Shown here: one piece after another, positions 1 to 9,505 of the stretch
Position numbering within the stretch: the stretch's first letter is position 1
Layout: every line of letters starts with the position of its first letter
Made by a program: the position numbers and the translations under genes
From: Brevibacterium sp. JSBI002
GTDB taxonomy: Bacteria; Actinomycetota; Actinomycetes; Actinomycetales; Brevibacteriaceae
Length of the DNA stretch: 64,000 bases
Direction: 5' to 3'
Assembly: GCF_026013965.1 (NCBI RefSeq)
Contig: NZ_CP110341.1
Coordinates: 124,001-188,000 of the forward strand
The notes under the pieces: model-generated
Told to the model about the DNA's origin: nothing
The model's input: the letters and a program-made list of their open reading frames with translations, nothing else
Database searches by the model: none

Positions 1-12
1 GGGAGCCGGCTG

Positions 13-1479
13 ATGAGTCTCGGGGTCCTCGATCTGTTCTCGATCGGCATCGGACCCTCGTCCTCGCACACGGTGGGACCGATGCGGGCGGCGGTGCGCT
101 TCGTCGATGAACTCGCCGAGGCGGGTCTGCTCGAGCGTGTCGATGCGGTCCGCATCGGACTCTTCGGCTCCCTCGGTGCCACTGGCATCGGGCACGGTTC
201 GGACTCCGCCGTGCTCGCGGGGCTGTCCGGGAAGGAACCCGAAACGCTCGATCCGGACTCCGTGGGCCCGCTGGTCGCCGAGATCCGTGAGACAGGGTCG
301 CTCCACCTCGGCGGGCGAAAGGACGTGCCCTTCGACGTGGCGTCAGATCTCACCCTGCACCTGCGGGAATCCCTGCCCGGCCATCCCAATGGGATGCGCA
401 TCAGCGCCGAGGCGGACGGTGAGCTCATCGAGCGCGACTACTACTCCGTGGGCGGGGGATTCGTCGTCACCGCCGACGAACTCGCCGCGGAGAAGGACGC
501 CGCCGAAGCGATCGATGCAGCCGGGGACGGGCCCGGATCCGGCGGCGACGGTCCCGGTGCGGCCGGTCGAGGTGGGGACGTCATCCCGTTCTCCACGGCC
601 GATGAGCTGCTCGAGCAGTGTCGCATCCGCGGGCTGAGCATCGCCGAGCTCATGGCCGTCAACGAACGCGCCCGCCAGACTGATGAGACCCTGCGGGCCA
701 GGCTGCTCGAGATCTGGGCGGTGATGCGCGAATGCGTGCACAACGGCTGCACCCGTACCGAGACGACCCTGCCCGGCGGACTCAAGGTGCGTCGCCGCGC
801 CCCGGAACTGAAGGCGAAGCTCGAAGCCGCGGACTACCGGGCATCGGGATCGCTCGACGCCCTCGAATGGGTCAACCTCTATGCACTGGCCGTCAACGAG
901 GAGAACGCCTCGGGCGGACGGATCGTCACCGCTCCGACGAACGGGGCGGCTGGCATCATCCCCGCAGTGCTCCATTACATGGACCGGTTCGTCACCGGTG
1001 ACGAGGGAGCCGGCTCCGCCGCCGGTGCGAGTGCTGCCGACGATGCCGTGGTGACGTTCCTGCTCACCGCCGGGGCCATCGGGATCCTCTTCAAACGCAA
1101 CGCGTCGATCTCCGGCGCCGAGGTGGGCTGCCAGGGCGAGGTCGGATCGGCCTGCGCGATGGCTGCCGCCGGACTGTGCGCCGTACTCGGCGGAACTCCC
1201 GAACAGGTGGAGAACGCCGCCGAGATCGGACTCGAACACAACCTCGGGCTGACCTGCGATCCAGTGGGCGGTCTCGTGCAGGTGCCGTGCATCGAACGCA
1301 ATGCCATCGCTTCGGTGAAGGCGATCAATGCCGCCCGGCTGGCCATGCACGGCGACGGCTCCCATAGGGTGAGTCTCGACCAGGCGACCGAGACCATGCG
1401 GCAGACTGGAGCCGATATGAAATCGAAGTACAAGGAGACCTCGCGCGGCGGACTCGCCGTCAACGTCGTCGAATGCTGA
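13..1479 (+). CDS. sdaA: L-serine ammonia-lyase (iron-sulfur, single chain)
   Basis: Deaminates L-serine to pyruvate and ammonia in the cytosol using a [4Fe-4S] cluster. The 488-residue chain opens with the family motif [12 protein letters not shown] and carries cysteines at about 373, 415 and 426, with the 42/11 spacing of the cluster ligands known in type II serine dehydratases. The last residue is also cysteine (C488), as in enzymes whose C-terminal cysteine occupies the active site. A Gly-rich insertion lies near residues 170-190. ATG is preceded by GGGAG at the very window edge, so an upstream partner gene cannot be judged. purU follows 73 bases later, fitting serine/glycine/one-carbon metabolism. 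Confidence 0.95.
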   Translation: MSLGVLDLFSIGIGPSSSHTVGPMRAAVRFVDELAEAGLLERVDAVRIGLFGSLGATGIGHGSDSAVLAGLSGKEPETLDPDSVGPLVAEIRETGSLHLGGRKDVPFDVASDLTLHLRESLPGHPNGMRISAEADGELIERDYYSVGGGFVVTADELAAEKDAAEAIDAAGDGPGSGGDGPGAAGRGGDVIPFSTADELLEQCRIRGLSIAELMAVNERARQTDETLRARLLEIWAVMRECVHNGCTRTETTLPGGLKVRRRAPELKAKLEAADYRASGSLDALEWVNLYALAVNEENASGGRIVTAPTNGAAGIIPAVLHYMDRFVTGDEGAGSAAGASAADDAVVTFLLTAGAIGILFKRNASISGAEVGCQGEVGSACAMAAAGLCAVLGGTPEQVENAAEIGLEHNLGLTCDPVGGLVQVPCIERNAIASVKAINAARLAMHGDGSHRVSLDQATETMRQTGADMKSKYKETSRGGLAVNVVEC

Positions 1480-1552
1480 GCACCATTCTGAGGTTGCAGC
1501 ACTCTGACCTTGCACCACACAGATCTTGCCCCACGGACAGAAGGACACGGAC

Positions 1553-2407
1553 ATGCAGGACTACATCTTCACCCTCGAATGCGCTGAGCGCCCCGGAATC
1601 ACCCACGCCGTGACCGGTGCCCTGCTCACCCACGGCGGAGACATCAAGGAACTCAAACAGTTCGACGACCAGTCGACCCAGCAGCTGTTCCTGCGCATCG
1701 ACTTCAGCGTCTCCGACGAGCCCGGCAACGGTGTCGAGGCTCTGCGGACCGACTTCGAAGAGATCGGCGAGCAGTTCGGCGCGACCTGGCAGCTGTGGCC
1801 GCAGGGGGAGAAGCGGCGGGTGCTCATCATGGTCTCGAAGTTCGAGCACTGCCTCAACGATCTGCTCTTCCGCGCCCGCGTCGGCGAACTGCCGATCGAG
1901 ATCGCCGCCGTCGTATCGAACCACCCCGATCATCGTGAGCTCGTCGAATGGCACCACATCCCCTTCTTCCGGATCCCCGTGACGAAGGAGACGAAGCCCG
2001 AGGCCGAGGCGAAGCTGCTCGAACTCGTCGACCGATTCGAGGTCGACCTCGTGGTGCTCGCCCGCTATATGCAGATCCTCTCCGACGACCTCGCCCGCGA
2101 ACTCACCGGACGGGCCATCAACATCCATCACTCGTTCCTGCCGTCCTTCAAGGGTGCGAAGCCCTACCACCAGGCGTGGGAGCGCGGAGTGAAGACCGTC
2201 GGGGCGACCGCGCACTTCGTCAACTCCGAACTCGACGAAGGTCCGATCATCGCCCAGCAGCTCGTCGAGGTCGACCATGCTTTCACCCCCGAGGACCTCG
2301 TGGCCGCCGGCCGCGATGCCGAATGCAAGGCGCTGTCCAATGCCGTGAAGTGGCACTGCGACGGTCGAGTGTTCCTCTCGGGCAAGAGGACCATCGTCCT
2401 GCGCTGA
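1553..2407 (+). CDS. purU: Formyltetrahydrofolate deformylase
   Basis: Hydrolyses 10-formyl-THF to formate and THF, balancing the one-carbon pool. An N-terminal ACT domain (about residues 1-80, opening with the typical ERPGITHAV) precedes a formyltransferase-fold domain with the conserved NIHHSFLPSFKGAKPY stretch and the DEGPII motif. I chose the ATG at 1553, giving 284 residues, because AGAAGGA lies 8 bases upstream; an in-frame ATG at 1526 would add nine unlike residues. It follows sdaA on the same strand. In actinobacteria PurU often accompanies glycine/sarcosine/betaine demethylation, and such genes are present at 34.5-43.9 kb. Confidence 0.95.
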   Translation: MQDYIFTLECAERPGITHAVTGALLTHGGDIKELKQFDDQSTQQLFLRIDFSVSDEPGNGVEALRTDFEEIGEQFGATWQLWPQGEKRRVLIMVSKFEHCLNDLLFRARVGELPIEIAAVVSNHPDHRELVEWHHIPFFRIPVTKETKPEAEAKLLELVDRFEVDLVVLARYMQILSDDLARELTGRAINIHHSFLPSFKGAKPYHQAWERGVKTVGATAHFVNSELDEGPIIAQQLVEVDHAFTPEDLVAAGRDAECKALSNAVKWHCDGRVFLSGKRTIVLR

Positions 2408-2484
2408 GCGATCAAACTGCAGCTGCGGTAGAAGGAGCCAATGAACTCACTGCAAGCCGCCTCGGCGTGGATAGACTGTCGACT

Positions 2485-3165
2485 ATGAGCGAGACCCAGA
2501 CCGAGATCGGCCCGCGCGTCGGCGATCAGGTGTTCGAGGCGCTGCAGGCGAGCATTCTCTCAGGCGAATATCGCAGCGGGGACCGTCTGCGGATCCGCCA
2601 GCTCGCGGCGTCCCTGGGCACGAGCGTCATGCCCGTGCGGGAGTCGCTGGCCCGGCTCGAGGCGGTCGGGCTCGTCGAGACCAGCCCGCACCGTGGAGCG
2701 GTGGTCAGGACCTTCACCGCCGAGGAGCTGCTGCAGATCTACTCCGTGCGTCGCATCCTCGAGGTCGAGGCGACGGTCCAGGGTGCTCAGAAGCTCGATG
2801 AGGTGGGCCGGGCACGATTGGATGAGGAATTCGCGGCGATGGAGGCGGCTCTCGACTCCGGCGATGCCTCGAAGTACCTCGACCACGACGAAGAGCTGCT
2901 TGCGACGATCTATTCTGCCTCGGGCAATCCCGTCCTCGCCGAGACGATCCGGGCTCTGTGGCTGCGATGCCGGGCCTACAAGCTCGTCGGAGCGAGGCTC
3001 GAGATCGCGGCTGCGGACACGGTGCCGCTGCTCAAACATCAGCGCCGACTCATGGACGCCGTCGACGCGGGAGACCCCGCAGCAGCCGCCGAGGTGACCG
3101 AGGAGTCCTTCGACGACGCCGTCCGTCGTATTCGTGCGGGACTGGGAGATCAAGCCGCCGTCTAG
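2485..3165 (+). CDS. GntR-family regulator, FCD type
   Basis: 226 residues: an N-terminal winged helix (about residues 10-75, with the LRIRQLAASLGTS..PVRESLARLEAVGLV pattern) and an all-helical FCD effector-binding domain with the usual histidine/aspartate positions for a metal-bound organic acid ligand. The reading frame is open far upstream, but the Met at 2485 gives the family start; no strong ribosome site is visible. It lies 77 bases after purU and converges on the Ldh-type gene. Target and ligand are unknown; sdaA/purU next door are plausible targets by proximity only. Confidence 0.88.
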   Translation: MSETQTEIGPRVGDQVFEALQASILSGEYRSGDRLRIRQLAASLGTSVMPVRESLARLEAVGLVETSPHRGAVVRTFTAEELLQIYSVRRILEVEATVQGAQKLDEVGRARLDEEFAAMEAALDSGDASKYLDHDEELLATIYSASGNPVLAETIRALWLRCRAYKLVGARLEIAAADTVPLLKHQRRLMDAVDAGDPAAAAEVTEESFDDAVRRIRAGLGDQAAV

Positions 3166-3204
3166 TTCGGAATCCGCTCAGCCGAGTTCTGGGAAGGTGT
3201 GCCG

Positions 3205-3222
3205 CCTCAGCCGCGGCTGAGG
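3205..3222. terminator. 18-nt perfect palindrome between convergent genes
   Basis: CCTCAGCCGCGGCTGAGG is fully self-complementary and overlaps the last codons of the minus-strand Ldh gene, 40 bases after the end of the GntR gene. Its place between convergent genes suggests a shared terminator, though no U-tract follows. Confidence 0.4.
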
Positions 3223-4190
3223 AGAGGTGAATGGAGCTCGCGGGGCAGTTCGACGACGTCGAGGCTGCGTTTGCGACCGAAATCGACGCCGAACTGCGAG
3301 TGCAGACGATCGAGGTGCTCGGCGACCCGCTTCGAGTAGTCGGGGTCGAAGGCGTCTGCCGCGATCGCGATGACGAACAGTCCCGTGCCCGGGTTCTCCT
3401 GTCCCGAGTCGAAGGCGGGTGCGTCGACGGAGAAGCGGCCCCCGCCGTGGACGGCGAGGAGCTCGATCATGAGGGCGACATTGCTGCCCTTGACTCCACC
3501 GAACGGCAGCAGGGAACCGGCGAGGGCGGCCTCGGCATCGACCGTGGCCGCCCCGTTCGGGTCCTGTGCCCACCCTTCGGGGATCGCCTCTGACCGATCG
3601 GCGGCGTCGCGGACGTTGACCCAGGCGGTCGCACTGGTCGCCTGATCGAACATGCGCGGGCCGTCGGCATGGGGAACGGCGAAAGAGAAGGGGTTCGTTC
3701 CGGTCGCCGAGCCCGGTGAGCTGAACAGCGACATCAGCGCCGGTGAGTTGGCCCCTGCCAGCGCCACCAGGCCTCGCTCGGCAAGCCGTGTCGTGTAATA
3801 GCCGAGTTCGCCGGCAGTGAAGGCATTGGAGATGTTGAGGACCGAGATGCCGAGTTTCGCGGCAGACGCGGCGAAGTCATCGACAACTGCGTCGAACGCG
3901 AGCTGCGCAGTGCCGCGGTCGGCGTCGACATGGTGTGCTGCGGGCAGACGATTCGTCACTCGCGGCTGTGCCTGCCCGTTGATGCGGCCGGCTTCGAGCC
4001 CATCGAGGTAGTCGAAGAGGTGCGCCGTGCCGACGGCGGTCTTGCCGCGGCGCTCTGCGGCCACGGTCGCCTCGGCCAGGGACTGCGCCAGTGCGGTCGA
4101 CCCGCCGGCCGCGGTGATCGCAGCGATGCACAGGTCGCGCAGTTCGGTGATCGGCAGGGACACGGTCGTGGAATCAGGAGGCTCCGGCAT
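3207..4190 (-). CDS. Ldh family (LDH2/malate dehydrogenase-like) NAD(P)H-dependent oxidoreductase
   Basis: 327 residues of the LDH2/MDG2 family, which reduces 2-oxo or cyclic imino acids (malate, ureidoglycolate, piperideine-2-carboxylate and similar) in the cytosol. The family signs are the long helical N-terminus, the GTNPFSFAVPH segment that binds the nucleotide and the LLPFGGVKGSNVALMIELLA segment. The ATG at 4190 is preceded by TGAAGGG; the longer open frame upstream is out-of-family sequence. Directly downstream of, and codirectional with, an IclR regulator (50-base gap), so it is probably regulated by it. The exact substrate cannot be read from sequence. Confidence 0.85.
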   Translation of the reverse strand: MPEPPDSTTVSLPITELRDLCIAAITAAGGSTALAQSLAEATVAAERRGKTAVGTAHLFDYLDGLEAGRINGQAQPRVTNRLPAAHHVDADRGTAQLAFDAVVDDFAASAAKLGISVLNISNAFTAGELGYYTTRLAERGLVALAGANSPALMSLFSSPGSATGTNPFSFAVPHADGPRMFDQATSATAWVNVRDAADRSEAIPEGWAQDPNGAATVDAEAALAGSLLPFGGVKGSNVALMIELLAVHGGGRFSVDAPAFDSGQENPGTGLFVIAIAADAFDPDYSKRVAEHLDRLHSQFGVDFGRKRSLDVVELPRELHSPLLSRG

Positions 4191-4240
4191 GCCCTTCACG
4201 CTACCGGAGTCCGCCTCCTGCGCCGGCGCTGAGGGGCGGC

Positions 4241-5164
4241 TCAGAGGTCGCCGGAGTTCAGGTCGTGGACGGGATGGGAGCTCAGCGCCTCGGCGATGGC
4301 CTTCGCCTCCCGGCGCAGCAGAGCGACGAGGCGTTCGACCCGTGAACCCGTGACGCGATCGGCGATCGAAGCGATCGACAGAGCCGCCTGCGGGCGGGAG
4401 CCGCGGATGCGCAGCGGCACCGCCACCGCCCACGACCCCTTGGCGAAGAGCCCCGGATTGTGGACGAAGCCGTCGATGCGGGCCTGATCGATGATGTCGC
4501 GCAGATGCGGGACGGAGACCTTCGGATACCTTTCGGCAAGGATCTCGGCGTTGGCCTCGAACTGGGCGTCCACCTCGGCGGGGGAGAGCTCGGAGAGGAT
4601 CGCCAGCGATCCGGCCCCGATGCCCAAGGGGTGTCGGTCGCCCACGGACAAGGCATTATTGAAGATCTCACCGAAGCCCTCCTCGCGGCGGGCGCAGATC
4701 GAATAGCTGCCGGTGCGCAGAGTGAGGAACACGGTGTCCTGACTGAGTTCGGCCAAGCGCAGCAGACTCGACTCGGACTCCGTGACCAGGGGATCCACTG
4801 ATTTCTGGGCCAGCTGACCCAGGATCTGCGATTGCACGCCGAGGCGGTATCCGCCCTCTTCGAGGCGTTCGACGTAGCCCATGGCGATGAGCGCCTGGAG
4901 CATGCGGTGGACGCTGGCCTTCGGGCGGCCGCTGATCGACGCGAGCTCGGACAGGCTCGCACCCTCGCGCCTCTCACCGGCGATGAGGCCGACGAGGTTG
5001 AGCAGAGTCAGCGCGCGTTGGATGCTCTGTGCGCCGGTACCGGGTTCGAGACTGTCGACGGCGTGGGCGACATTGAAGGACGCGGACCGGCGCAGAAGCC
5101 GACCGCGCATCTTGATGCGGTACTCCTCGCGGAGGTCCTCATTCGAATCGGCGGCATCATGCAT
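4241..5164 (-). CDS. IclR-family transcriptional regulator
   Basis: 307 residues. A winged helix-turn-helix (about residues 45-105, SLSELASISGRPKASVHRMLQAL) is followed by the IclR effector domain ending near residue 290. The ATG at 5164 has GGAGG seven bases upstream; a further in-frame Met at 5224 would add 20 residues without family support. An N-terminal extension of about 45 residues precedes the DNA-binding part. The gene sits upstream of the Ldh-type reductase on the same strand and downstream of the PucR gene. IclR proteins typically sense small aromatic or organic acids; the ligand here is unknown. Confidence 0.9.
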   Translation of the reverse strand: MHDAADSNEDLREEYRIKMRGRLLRRSASFNVAHAVDSLEPGTGAQSIQRALTLLNLVGLIAGERREGASLSELASISGRPKASVHRMLQALIAMGYVERLEEGGYRLGVQSQILGQLAQKSVDPLVTESESSLLRLAELSQDTVFLTLRTGSYSICARREEGFGEIFNNALSVGDRHPLGIGAGSLAILSELSPAEVDAQFEANAEILAERYPKVSVPHLRDIIDQARIDGFVHNPGLFAKGSWAVAVPLRIRGSRPQAALSIASIADRVTGSRVERLVALLRREAKAIAEALSSHPVHDLNSGDL

Positions 5165-5252
5165 GCCTCCATTATGGCCCGGGTCTGAACCTGCGCCGGC
5201 CGCAGACTCAGCTGAACCGACCAAGGGCGGGCCGCCTCGGTGCGGGGATCGT

Positions 5253-6491
5253 TCAATTCGAGGTCGGGACGTTTCCGCGCGCGGTGAGCATGCGGATGGC
5301 GATGATCGTCTCCTGCAGATCGGTGAAGCTGCGGACGTTGCGGCCCGTGCGTTCGGCGGCGGTGTCGAGCCGGTAGTAGGCGGTGTTCACGTGGACGTGG
5401 AGATGTTCGGCGGCGAGTTTGGCGTTGAGGTCGCAGGCCGCATATTCGAGCAGCGTCTCGATGAGGACACCGCCGGCGGCGAGATCGTCCTCGACGAACC
5501 GGCTCAGTTCGGGGCGGATGAGGCGGTGGGCGACCTCGTCGTCGAGGGTGACGAGGTAGTCGAGCGGAGTGAGCGCGTGCAACGACCTGACCCCCGGCAT
5601 ACCGCCGAGGCTCTCCTTGGCGAGCACGGCCTCGCGGTACGCCTCGGGCACACGGTCCAGACCTTCGTGGACGGTGGAGGTGCCCACGCACAGGTCGGTG
5701 CCCGTGCAGGACAGCTCCCGGTGGACCCGTTCGAGATCGGCCAGGGTGCTTGCCCCGTCGGAGGTCACCGGGGTGATGCCGACGATCTGATCCTGGAGGA
5801 CCACGGCGATGCCGCGACGGCCGACATCGAAGACCGAGCGCAGGGCCGTGAGGACCTCGCGCTTGCCCCGATCATCATGCAGCGGAGTCTGCGCGGTGGC
5901 TGTGGCGACGAGCACACGCGAATCCGGGCGGAGGTCGGACACCTCGGCGAGGTCCGCACTGGGCCCCGGTGCTAAGCGGCGACCGGAGAGCAGATCATCG
6001 ACGAGGTCGCGACGGACCCGGTCGCCCTCGGCCATCTCCAGCTGTTGGGTCTCGAGGTAGGCGACGGCGCCGACGGAGCTGCCGACCTCGATGACGCTCA
6101 TGACGTGGATGGCGATGTGCAGCGCCTCGTCGCGGGTCTCCTTCTCGGAATCCGAGGCATCGACGATCGCTTCCCACAAGGTCTCCTGACCGATCCGGAA
6201 ACCGGTGAGGAAGTCCGGCAAGGTCACTCCCTGCCGCAGTCGCCGCCGGGCCTGGGAGGCGGTGATCGGGAAGTCCTCGGCGGTCGCGCGGCGGCCCTCC
6301 TCCAAGGGGGTGAGCGCGGCCTCGAAGACGGTGTACGTATGCGCGGTGAGATCCTCGGCGAGATTCTTGTCCGGGCTGGCCGGATAAGCGGGCACTTCCC
6401 GCCAAGTGCGGCTGACCGAACGCTGGACCGTGGCCGGCAGCGTTGCTCGGACACGGTCGACGATGCGCAGGACGAGTGGATTGGCGACCAT
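5253..6491 (-). CDS. PucR-family transcriptional regulator
   Basis: 412 residues with the layout of PucR/CdaR regulators: a long sensory N-terminus, a GGDEF-like middle region (about residues 165-300) and a C-terminal PucR helix-turn-helix (about residues 340-395; [23 protein letters not shown]). It is divergent from the acyl-CoA synthetase at 6741 across a 249-base gap, so that gene is its likely target. PucR relatives in actinobacteria commonly control catabolic operons. The gap holds two copies of GTTGTCCGA and a loose inverted repeat, candidates for its binding site. Confidence 0.88.
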   Translation of the reverse strand: MVANPLVLRIVDRVRATLPATVQRSVSRTWREVPAYPASPDKNLAEDLTAHTYTVFEAALTPLEEGRRATAEDFPITASQARRRLRQGVTLPDFLTGFRIGQETLWEAIVDASDSEKETRDEALHIAIHVMSVIEVGSSVGAVAYLETQQLEMAEGDRVRRDLVDDLLSGRRLAPGPSADLAEVSDLRPDSRVLVATATAQTPLHDDRGKREVLTALRSVFDVGRRGIAVVLQDQIVGITPVTSDGASTLADLERVHRELSCTGTDLCVGTSTVHEGLDRVPEAYREAVLAKESLGGMPGVRSLHALTPLDYLVTLDDEVAHRLIRPELSRFVEDDLAAGGVLIETLLEYAACDLNAKLAAEHLHVHVNTAYYRLDTAAERTGRNVRSFTDLQETIIAIRMLTARGNVPTSN

Positions 6492-6740
6492 GGCAGAAGC
6501 TTAAGCGCATCCTTGTTGTCCGACCACAATCAGCGGGCCGTGATTCTGTTGGCTGTCCCGTTGTCCGAAACCTCCGGCAACGGCAGAGTGGGCATCAGAG
6601 AGCCGGACGGCGGAAGCCGAACGGGAGTCAGACCCGTCCGCTCAATCGACTCTTCTCCTGTGGTGGGGCCACAACCACTGGTGCTCGCAGCGCCAGCACC
6701 GAGCCGATCAATGACGAACGAATCACGCCTGGAGGAAGCC
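6492..6740. promoter_or_regulatory. Divergent promoter region of PucR gene and acyl-CoA synthetase
   Basis: 249 bases between divergent genes. The segment 6505-6570 is relatively AT-rich and contains the direct repeat GTTGTCCGA twice and an ACAATCA/TGATTCTGT imperfect inverted repeat. These are visible patterns only; no -35/-10 pair is convincing. Confidence 0.4.
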
Positions 6741-8243
6741 ATGACCAACCTCGCCGACAATCTCACCGCCACCGCAAGCCGGCACGGGCAGCGACCTGCC
6801 GTCCGCCTCGGCGATTCCGTGCTGACGTATGCTCAGCTGCAGGACCAGGCGCAGCGGGTGGCGACGATGCTCAAGGACAGGGGAATCGGGCCCGGCGACC
6901 GCGTCGGACTCGTCCTGCCCAACGTCCTCGAATTTCCCGTCCTCTTCTATGGTGCACTGTCCGTCGGCGCGATCGTCGTGCCGATGAACCCGCTGCTCAA
7001 GGACCGTGAGGTGCAGTACTACCTCGAAGATTCCGGGGCTCAGATCGTCTTCGCGTGGAAGGATATGGCGGGTGAGGCCGGGAAGGCAGCGGCCGCGGTC
7101 GGCATCGAATGCGTGCGCGTCGACCCCGCCGACTTCGCCGATCAGCTGGCTGCCTTCGACCCGACACCTGAGGTGGTGTCCCGCGCCGACGACGACACCG
7201 TCGTGCTTCTCTACACCTCGGGCACCACCGGGCAGCCGAAGGGCGCGGAACTCACCCACTTCAATATGATGACGAACGCGGCCGTCACCGCCGAGACCCT
7301 CACCTTCCTCACCGAGGACGATATGGTCATGGGCTGCCTGCCGCTGTTCCACTGCTTCGGCCTGACCTGCGGACTCAATGCGTCTGTGCTCAGCGGATCC
7401 TGCCTGGCCCTCATCCCGCGCTTCGACCCGATCGAGGCCCTCGAGACCATACAGGAGGCGAAGGTCAGCATCTTCATCGGTGTGCCGACGATGTACGCGC
7501 GGATGCTCAACGCAGAGGGGCGGGAGAACTTCGACGTGTCCAGCCTGCGCTCCTGCATCTCCGGAGGATCGGCGATGCCGGTCGAGGTGATGAAGAACTT
7601 CGAATCCGCTTTCGGCTGCATCATCTTGGAAGGCTACGGCCTGTCCGAGACCTCGCCAGTGGCCTGCTTCAACCAGCCGGGCATGGAACGCAAGACCGGC
7701 ACCATCGGTGTGCCAGTGCGCGGAGTCGAGATGAAGCTCGTCGACGATGACGACAATGACGTTCCCGTCGGTGAGATCGGTGAGATCGCGATCAAGGGTG
7801 AGCCCGTGATGAAGGGGTACTGGGGGCGTCCGGAGGCGACAGAGGTGGCCATCCGCGACGGATGGTTCCACTCCGGCGACCTCGCCGAGCAGGACGAGGA
7901 CGGCTTCTTCACGATCGTCGACCGGAAGAAGGACCTCATCATCCGCGGCGGCTACAACGTCTATCCGCGTGAGGTCGAGGAAGCGCTCTACGAGCACGAA
8001 GCCGTCGCCGAGGCGGCTGTGATCGGCATCGCGAACGATGACCTCGGTGAGGAGATCGGGGCCGCCGTCGCCCTCAAAGCCGGCAGTTCCGTCGATGCTG
8101 AGGCGCTGCGGGAGTTCGCGAAATCGCGTGTCGCCGCATACAAGTACCCCCGCAACGTGTGGATCGTCGACGGGCTGCCCAAGGGCCCGACCGGCAAGAT
8201 CCTCCGCCGCGAGATCACGTCACCGGAGGATGCGGTGAGCTGA
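6741..8243 (+). CDS. Long/medium-chain acyl-CoA synthetase (AMP-forming)
   Basis: 500 residues. Activates a carboxylic acid to its CoA thioester through an acyl-adenylate. The P-loop-like motif [16 protein letters not shown], the adenylate motif [10 protein letters not shown], the hinge [17 protein letters not shown] and the C-terminal catalytic lysine segment [10 protein letters not shown] are all present. The ATG at 6741 has GGAGGA five bases upstream; the 232 codons of open frame before it have no family similarity. The 'YNVYPRE' hinge is typical of fatty-acid ligases, but acid specificity cannot be assigned. Likely controlled by the divergent PucR. Confidence 0.92.
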   Translation: MTNLADNLTATASRHGQRPAVRLGDSVLTYAQLQDQAQRVATMLKDRGIGPGDRVGLVLPNVLEFPVLFYGALSVGAIVVPMNPLLKDREVQYYLEDSGAQIVFAWKDMAGEAGKAAAAVGIECVRVDPADFADQLAAFDPTPEVVSRADDDTVVLLYTSGTTGQPKGAELTHFNMMTNAAVTAETLTFLTEDDMVMGCLPLFHCFGLTCGLNASVLSGSCLALIPRFDPIEALETIQEAKVSIFIGVPTMYARMLNAEGRENFDVSSLRSCISGGSAMPVEVMKNFESAFGCIILEGYGLSETSPVACFNQPGMERKTGTIGVPVRGVEMKLVDDDDNDVPVGEIGEIAIKGEPVMKGYWGRPEATEVAIRDGWFHSGDLAEQDEDGFFTIVDRKKDLIIRGGYNVYPREVEEALYEHEAVAEAAVIGIANDDLGEEIGAAVALKAGSSVDAEALREFAKSRVAAYKYPRNVWIVDGLPKGPTGKILRREITSPEDAVS

Positions 8244-8397
8244 AAGTCGGCGGGGCCGAAGGGTGCTGTCCTGAACTCGGATCCACAATGCGGAACGGCG
8301 GTCGCCCGCCCCGGAGGCCGCCTCGGCGAGGTGGGTCCTAGAATCGAATCGGCCCCATCGGGCGGTGGGGCCGTCGATCTTGATAGGTGAGGGAGAC
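8244..8397 (+). promoter_or_regulatory. Leader and small hairpin before the ABC ATPase
   Basis: 154-base gap. CCTAGAAT at 8337-8344 resembles a -10 box, and an 8-bp stem (CGGCCCCA at 8350-8357 with TGGGGCCG at 8366-8373) follows just upstream of the GTG start. One GCCGAGGCGG-class motif lies at about 8323 on the minus strand. Confidence 0.3.
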
Positions 8398-9201
8398 GTG
8401 GCCGAGACCGTCCTCGATATCGCTGATGTGACGTTCCGGCGTGGGCAGACGCAGATCCTCCACGGCATCGATCTGCGCATCGGTGCCGGCGAGCACTGGG
8501 TGCTCATCGGGCCGAACGGGGCGGGGAAGTCCACTTTGCTGAGCTTCGCCTCGGCGCAGGTGTTCCCGACCTCGGGCACCGTTGATATCCTCGGCTCCCG
8601 GATGGGCCGGGTCGAGCTCGCGGCCCTGCGCCGCCTCATCGGACACGTGAATCCGCGCCATCCGCTGCGGTCGAACCTCACCGTCCGCGAGGTTGTCCTT
8701 ACCGGGCTGACCGGCACCGTCGAACGTCCCATGCGGTGGGAGCCCTCACCGGAGGATGTTGCGAAGGCCGATTCCCTCATCGCCGAGGTAGGGCTGGAGT
8801 CCCGCGCCGACGCGGGGTGGAAAGTGCTGTCCCAGGGAGAGCGGGGCAAGGCGCTCGTCGCACGTTCCCTCATCGCGGACCCGCAGCTGCTGCTCTTCGA
8901 CGAGCCGACCACCGGCCTCGATGTAGCTGCGCGGGAGCAGCTGTTGGAGACCATCGACTACCTCTCCGTGCACTCGCCCGAGCTGGCAACACTGCTGGTC
9001 ACCCACCATCTCGAGGAGATCCCCGAGACCACGACGCATGCCGCGCTCATCTCCGACGGTCGGCTGACCGCCGCCGGTCCCATCGCCGAGGTGCTCACCT
9101 CCGAGCAAGTCTCTGCCGCCTTCGACCATCCGATCGAGGTGGGCTTCGCCGACCGCCGCTGGTCGGCCCGCGCAGTCCGGTCCGGTGCGGTGCTCGGCTG
9201 A
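8398..9201 (+). CDS. ABC transporter ATP-binding protein (orphan ATPase)
   Basis: 267 residues: a single nucleotide-binding domain with Walker A GPNGAGKST (about residues 40-48), signature LSQGERGKA, Walker B LLLFDEPTTGLD and the switch histidine in LLVTHHLEEIP. I read the start as GTG at 8398, spaced behind GGTGAGGGA; an in-frame ATG 33 bases earlier is less well placed. No permease or binding protein gene adjoins it, so it either powers a permease encoded elsewhere or is a cytosolic ABC protein of the YlmA/ModF-like group. Substrate unknown. Confidence 0.88.
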   Translation: MAETVLDIADVTFRRGQTQILHGIDLRIGAGEHWVLIGPNGAGKSTLLSFASAQVFPTSGTVDILGSRMGRVELAALRRLIGHVNPRHPLRSNLTVREVVLTGLTGTVERPMRWEPSPEDVAKADSLIAEVGLESRADAGWKVLSQGERGKALVARSLIADPQLLLFDEPTTGLDVAAREQLLETIDYLSVHSPELATLLVTHHLEEIPETTTHAALISDGRLTAAGPIAEVLTSEQVSAAFDHPIEVGFADRRWSARAVRSGAVLG

Positions 9202-9283
9202 CGAACTTCGTCCGTGCTGAGGATCGGCTGGGACGATCACCGCGCGCATTGCACGGCTGTGCACTCGCGCCTAGGCTTGAGGC

Positions 9284-9475
9284 ATGAAGATGAGTACCGT
9301 GTGGAGCATCATCGGCGCGATCGTCGCCATCATCATCGCGTGGTGGGTGGTCAACGTCGCGTTCTCCATTGCGTGGTTCCTCGTCAAGGCCATCATCACC
9401 GTCGTCGTGGCGCTCGCGATCTTCGGCCTGATCAAGGCCTCGCTGAAGTCCAAGGACCGCGACCGAACGCGCTGA
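9284..9475 (+). CDS. Small membrane protein, unknown
   Basis: 63 residues with two hydrophobic stretches (about residues 5-28 and 32-52) and a basic tail (KSKDRDRTR), as in small actinobacterial inner-membrane proteins. A weak GCTTGAGG site precedes the ATG at 9284; a second ATG at 9290 is equally possible. No function can be assigned. It lies between the ABC ATPase and the convergent threonine dehydratase-like gene. Confidence 0.65.
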   Translation: MKMSTVWSIIGAIVAIIIAWWVVNVAFSIAWFLVKAIITVVVALAIFGLIKASLKSKDRDRTR

Positions 9476-9505
9476 CTTCCGGCCTTCGACCGCGCTGACT
9501 GCGCC

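Noticed and set aside
1..12. Glycine riboswitch or regulator upstream of sdaA
   Set aside because: Only 12 bases precede the start, so nothing can be said from this window.
343..1554. Long minus-strand open frame of 403 codons opposite sdaA
   Set aside because: It is antisense to a clear enzyme, Arg/Gly/His-rich and without family features; a shadow of GC-rich codon bias.
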